37,226 nucleotides of DNA, taken from contig CAMTPH010000020.1 of NCBI GenBank assembly GCA_947074345.1, positions 1-37,226 on the forward strand. The letters are read 5' to 3'. Shown piece after piece: positions 33,754-37,226 of the stretch; the stretch's first letter is position 1, and the number at the start of each line of letters is the position of its first letter. The position numbers and the translations under genes were made by a program. The notes beneath the pieces were generated by a model. That model made no database searches and was not told the origin of the DNA. It was given only the letters and a program-made list of their open reading frames with translations. The DNA is from an uncultured Bacteroides sp. GTDB lineage: Bacteria; Bacteroidota; Bacteroidia; Bacteroidales; Bacteroidaceae.

Positions 33754-36177
33754 ATGAAATTAAACGCTGTTCTGATTGTTTTATCCTTTTTGGGTACTCA
33801 AAAACTTTGGGCCGATGAGTTGCCTAAAGACACCATTAAGGTGGTTGATGTTGAAGAAGTAGTAGTGATAGGTACTCCAAAAGAGAATCGTAAGATGCGT
33901 GAATTACCATCGGCTGTAACATTGCTTTCTCAAAAAGATATGCAAGCCAATCAAGTCAATTCTATTCATAGCTTGAATGCGCTTGTTCCAAGTATCTATA
34001 TTCCCGATTACGGTTCTAAGTTAACTTCGGCTATTTACATTCGTGGAGTAGGTTCGCGTATCAACACCCCATCAGTTGGTTTGTATGTTGACAATGTACC
34101 CTATATAGACAAATCAGCTTTCGACTTTAATTATTCAGATATAGAGCGCATCGATGTACTTCGTGGACCGCAAGCTACGTTGTATGGTCGCAATACCATG
34201 GGTGGGTTAATCCGCGTACATACCAAGAATCCATTCAGTTATCAAGGTACTGATTTACGTTTGGGTGCGGGTACATATGGCAATTACAATGCATCTCTTA
34301 CCCATTATCATCGCATTTCAGAAAAGTTTTCTTTCTCTGCAGGTGGTAACTTCGAGCATGCCAATGGTTTCTTTAAAAATACAGCACTCAATGATAAAAA
34401 GGTTGATTGGCTTAACGGAGGAGGTGGTCGCATTCGTGCCATCTATTTGCCAACAAGCAACTTGAAACTCGATTTTAATGTAACTTACGATTATAGCAAG
34501 CAAGGCGGTTACCCATACTTCTATACCGGAAGAGTATTTTTGGCCGATGGCGAAACAGATCCTCGCGAAGACAAGATAGGAAAGATCTCTTACAACGATG
34601 AAAGCAGTTACCGTCGCAGCATGCTCAATGCCAATGTCAATGTGGTATATAATGCGCAAAACTACATTTTCAATGCAGTAACCGGCTATCAAAACTTAAA
34701 CGATCGCCTGTTTCTCGATCAAGATTTTACCGAAAAAGATATATTCAATCTAGAACAGAAGCAAAAGCTCAATGTGATATCCGAAGAGGTTGTATTCAAG
34801 TCTAAACCCGGTAAACGATGGGAGTGGACAGTCGGTGCATTTGCCTTCTACCAATGGCTCAATACCAATGGTCCGGTTCAATTCAAAGGCGATGGAGTGC
34901 AAGAACTGATTCAAGATAACATCAATAACAACATCCCCAATATGGGCCCTATGGGTGTGATGAGTGTTGATATTACAACCCGTCCGCTCAATGTAAGTGG
35001 TAACTTTGATACACCTGTATTCAATGGTGCTTTGTTTCATCAATCTATCTTCCGCATTGTCGATGGCTTTACTGCTACCGTAGGGTTGCGTTTAGATTAT
35101 GAGCGCAATTCATTAACCTACAATTCGGGTAGTAATATTGATTATAGCTTTAACATGACAAGTAGCATGATGCCGATGCCTATTAAAAAAGCATTGAGTC
35201 TATCGCCCGATTTACAAGGAAAGTTTAGTAACGATTATCTTCAACTCTTACCTAAGTTTGCATTGCAATACGAATGGAAGAAAGGAAGCAATGTTTATGC
35301 TACCATCTCGCGCGGATATCGTTCGGGAGGATACAACGTGCAGATGTTCTCTGATTTAATTCAGAGCTCGATGGAGAATGGCATGAAAGGACAGATTAAA
35401 GAAACCGTTACTGAAATACTTGAAGGCATGCAAGGAATACCTCCAACGGTTGTTCAAGGCATTATCGCTAAAATACCTGGCGCAGGTCCCGAACCAGATG
35501 TGAAAGCTTCGACTATTTTCAAACCCGAATATACTTGGAATTATGAAGTAGGAGCACGTCTAAACATGTTTGATAACCGTTTGGTTGCCGATGTAGCCGC
35601 TTACTATATGGATACACGCGACCAACAAGTGGCTAAGTTTGCCGAAAGTGGCTTAGGACGTATCACAACCAATGCCGGAAAGAGCAAAAGCTACGGTGCA
35701 GAGGTTACACTTCGTGCAAGCATCACCGAAGCATTTAGCATTCACACCAACTACGGTTATACCCATGCTACTTTTAAAGACTACGAAACCAATGAGAAGA
35801 TAAACGGACAGTTGCAAGTGATAGACTATACAGGCAACTATGTGCCTTTTGTTCCTAAACACACTTTGAGTGCCGGTGGACAATATATATGGCAGTTAGA
35901 AAACAAAATCAGTTGGTTAGACAGAATACAGTTTAACTTAAACTACAATGCCGCAGGTCGCATCTACTGGAACGAAAGCAATTTGGCTAGCCAATCTTTT
36001 TATGGCACGCTCGATGGCCGCATCTCTTTAGAGAAAGGAAATGGCGCTGTAGCTCTTTGGTGCAGAAATGCCCTCGATAAGAGTTTTCAAACCTTCTATT
36101 TCGAGTCAATGGGCAATGGCTTCATGCAAAAAGGGCGTCCACGCCAGTTTGGTATCGAAGTGAGATGCAGATTTTAA
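33754..36177 (+). CDS. TonB-dependent outer-membrane receptor, substrate unknown
   Basis: 807 residues. Signal peptide of about 20 residues (ending LWA before DE), TonB box VEEVVVIG (33-40), plug domain (about 45-165, with IYIRGVGSRINTPSVGLYVDNV and VLRGPQATLYGRNTMGG) and a barrel ending in F (GIEVRCRF). No carboxypeptidase-like extension and no SusD partner, so it is a siderophore- or cofactor-type receptor and not SusC. Unusual Met/Pro- and Asn-rich insertions occur in presumed extracellular loops, for example NNNIPNMGPMGVMSVD, SMMPMPIKKAL and a segment with MEGMQGIPPTVVQG-like character near residues 530-585. The gene follows an exported phosphoesterase but is separated by 149 bp with its own promoter. 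Confidence 0.93.
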   Translation: MKLNAVLIVLSFLGTQKLWADELPKDTIKVVDVEEVVVIGTPKENRKMRELPSAVTLLSQKDMQANQVNSIHSLNALVPSIYIPDYGSKLTSAIYIRGVGSRINTPSVGLYVDNVPYIDKSAFDFNYSDIERIDVLRGPQATLYGRNTMGGLIRVHTKNPFSYQGTDLRLGAGTYGNYNASLTHYHRISEKFSFSAGGNFEHANGFFKNTALNDKKVDWLNGGGGRIRAIYLPTSNLKLDFNVTYDYSKQGGYPYFYTGRVFLADGETDPREDKIGKISYNDESSYRRSMLNANVNVVYNAQNYIFNAVTGYQNLNDRLFLDQDFTEKDIFNLEQKQKLNVISEEVVFKSKPGKRWEWTVGAFAFYQWLNTNGPVQFKGDGVQELIQDNINNNIPNMGPMGVMSVDITTRPLNVSGNFDTPVFNGALFHQSIFRIVDGFTATVGLRLDYERNSLTYNSGSNIDYSFNMTSSMMPMPIKKALSLSPDLQGKFSNDYLQLLPKFALQYEWKKGSNVYATISRGYRSGGYNVQMFSDLIQSSMENGMKGQIKETVTEILEGMQGIPPTVVQGIIAKIPGAGPEPDVKASTIFKPEYTWNYEVGARLNMFDNRLVADVAAYYMDTRDQQVAKFAESGLGRITTNAGKSKSYGAEVTLRASITEAFSIHTNYGYTHATFKDYETNEKINGQLQVIDYTGNYVPFVPKHTLSAGGQYIWQLENKISWLDRIQFNLNYNAAGRIYWNESNLASQSFYGTLDGRISLEKGNGAVALWCRNALDKSFQTFYFESMGNGFMQKGRPRQFGIEVRCRF

Positions 36178-36257
36178 GTTAGAATCTTTAGCATATAATA
36201 TAAAACTCCTAACCAGTTTTATACTAGAAGACGTTGTAGTCAACTCAAATCATGAGT

Positions 36258-36278
36258 AAAGACTGCAATGTCTTTTTT
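36258..36278 (+). terminator. Terminator after the TonB receptor gene
   Basis: AAAGAC (36258-36263) and GTCTTT (36270-36275) form a 6-bp stem with a 6-nt loop, followed by more T (36276-36278). Modest but correctly placed, 80 bp after the stop. Confidence 0.55.
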
Positions 36279-36292
36279 ATTTCTATCCTATT

Positions 36293-36364
36293 GGCAAGCT
36301 CTTGCCTATGTGTTGGCAACAGTTAGCCAATGGGGTGGCAAAACATTGCCAATATATAGGCAAC
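36293..36364. repeat. Three GGCAA-N4-TTGCC palindromes at 22-bp pitch
   Basis: GGCAAGCTCTTGCC (36293-36306), TTGGCAACAGTTAGCCAA (36313-36330) and TGGCAAAACATTGCCA (36336-36351) share the core GGCAA-N4-T(T/A)GCC. Their centres lie at 36299.5, 36321.5 and 36343.5, exactly 22 bp apart. An additional half site, AGGCAAC, follows (36358-36364). The array lies between the receptor terminator and the fumarase promoter, about 100-165 bp upstream of the likely start site, and could be an operator array for fumarase. The rest of 36178-36505 contains only the terminator and the promoter listed separately. Confidence 0.75.
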
Positions 36365-36450
36365 AACTATTTTAAGAATAAAAACCATTTGTTTATCAGT
36401 TTGAAACACTTTTAAACTTTTATAATTCCGCTGCATACACAATTTATTTC

Positions 36451-36458
36451 TATCTTTG
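36451..36458 (+). promoter_or_regulatory. -7 box of the fumarase promoter
   Basis: TATCTTTG matches TAnnTTTG, 47 bp upstream of the ATG at 36506. No TTG is present at the -33 position. Confidence 0.5.
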
Positions 36459-36505
36459 GCAGACTAATTAACCCTTATTACGTAATAAAATAATAAAAAC
36501 TAATT

Positions 36506-37226
36506 ATGGCATTACCTCCGTTTAAATATCAACCCATGTTTGAACATGGCGAAGATAAAACCAACTACTATTTGCTTACTGACAAATACGTTTCTGTAAG
36601 TGAATTTGACGGAAAACCAATTCTGAAAATTGCTGAAGGTGCACTCGAATTGATGACTCAAACTGCTTATCGCGATGTATCTTTCATGCTTCGTCGTGAG
36701 CACAACGAACAAGTGGCTAAGATTCTTCACGATGCTGAAGCAAGCGATAACGATAAATATGTAGCGCTTACTATGCTTCGCAATGCTGAAGTAGCTGCTA
36801 AAGGACAATTGCCATTCTGCCAAGATACAGGTACGGCTATCATCCATGGTGAAAAAGGCCAACAAGTTTGGACCGGATACGATGATGAAGAAGAGATTGC
36901 ACACGGTGTATACAATACCTACACACAAGAAAATCTTCGTTACTCGCAAAACGCTCCGCTTAATATGTACGATGAGGTAAATACAAAATGTAACTTACCT
37001 GCACAAATTGATATTGAAGCAACTCATGGCATGGAGTACAAATTCCTTTGCGTAGCAAAAGGTGGTGGTTCTGCCAACAAAACATACCTTTACCAAGAAA
37101 CTAAAGCGATTTTAAATCCAACTACATTAGTTCCTTACTTGGTAGAAAAAATGAAAACATTGGGTACAGCGGCTTGTCCTCCTTACCACGTGGCTTTCGT
37201 TATCGGTGGTACTTCTGCCGAAAAGA
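36506..37226 (+). CDS. Class I fumarate hydratase, N-terminal part (cut by window end)
   Basis: 240 codons are visible from the ATG at 36506. The sequence belongs to the iron-sulfur class I fumarases: [14 protein letters not shown] (cluster ligand C105), [17 protein letters not shown], and [14 protein letters not shown]224 (TAACPPYH) is a likely second cluster ligand. The third cysteine and the C-terminal beta domain lie outside the window. The enzyme interconverts malate and fumarate in the cytoplasm. In Bacteroides it works in the reductive branch that leads to succinate, a main fermentation product. An array of palindromes upstream suggests regulated expression. Confidence 0.95.
   Translation, partial: MALPPFKYQPMFEHGEDKTNYYLLTDKYVSVSEFDGKPILKIAEGALELMTQTAYRDVSFMLRREHNEQVAKILHDAEASDNDKYVALTMLRNAEVAAKGQLPFCQDTGTAIIHGEKGQQVWTGYDDEEEIAHGVYNTYTQENLRYSQNAPLNMYDEVNTKCNLPAQIDIEATHGMEYKFLCVAKGGGSANKTYLYQETKAILNPTTLVPYLVEKMKTLGTAACPPYHVAFVIGGTSAEK

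Noticed and set aside
36293..36364. Short CRISPR array
   Set aside because: The repeated unit is a 14-bp palindrome with 22-bp pitch, far too short for repeat-spacer units, and no cas gene is nearby.

Overview
The window looks like chromosomal DNA of a Bacteroidales species, most likely Bacteroides or a close relative. The evidence is AT-rich sequence, starts without Shine-Dalgarno sequences, several promoters with the Bacteroides -7 box TAnnTTTG, a SusC-type receptor, a kinase-less propeller/Y_Y_Y regulator, a riboswitch-controlled thiamine uptake operon, and a threonine operon that carries a phosphoglycerate-mutase-like gene in place of a classical thrB. No tRNA, rRNA, insertion sequence, prophage or CRISPR array was seen.

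Layout. 1-6268 (minus): the nearly complete 5' part of a susC-like gene, preceded by its probable membrane-spanning regulator; the gap between them holds a helically phased repeat array. 6443-7695: a small unknown protein and an MscS channel, convergent on a strong hairpin. 7799-11397 (plus): TPP riboswitch, TonB receptor, PnuT and thiamine pyrophosphokinase, a complete thiamine salvage operon. 11479-14580 (minus): a secreted rhamnogalacturonan lyase with LamG and type IX secretion C-terminal domains. 14796-19608: a redox/nitrosative-stress cluster made of a TSUP permease, an Fe-S protein, a Crp/Fnr regulator resembling HcpR, a cupin and the hybrid cluster protein Hcp. 19675-24850 (minus): thrA, a homoserine-kinase-like gene and thrC behind a leader peptide rich in Thr and Met. 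25048-27799 (plus): asparaginase and RadA. 27821-36177 (plus): a lipoprotein/beta-barrel pair, an FAD-dependent oxidoreductase, a pseudo-receiver LuxR protein, a calcineurin-like phosphoesterase and a second TonB receptor. 36506 to the end: the start of class I fumarase.

The genes are mostly ordinary core and accessory functions. The most interesting signals are non-coding. They are (i) an apparent Thr/Met-rich attenuator leader for the threonine operon; (ii) a paired-palindrome element of about 64 bp present twice, 10.5 kb apart, with an identical 44-bp module pitch; (iii) three GGCAA-N4-TTGCC palindromes exactly 22 bp apart upstream of fumarase; (iv) five AATACGTYA direct repeats at about 11-bp multiples upstream of susC; and (v) an inverted repeat midway between the divergent promoters of the HcpR-like regulator and the Fe-S protein. 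The type IX sorting domain on the lyase predicts a type IX secretion system elsewhere in the genome.
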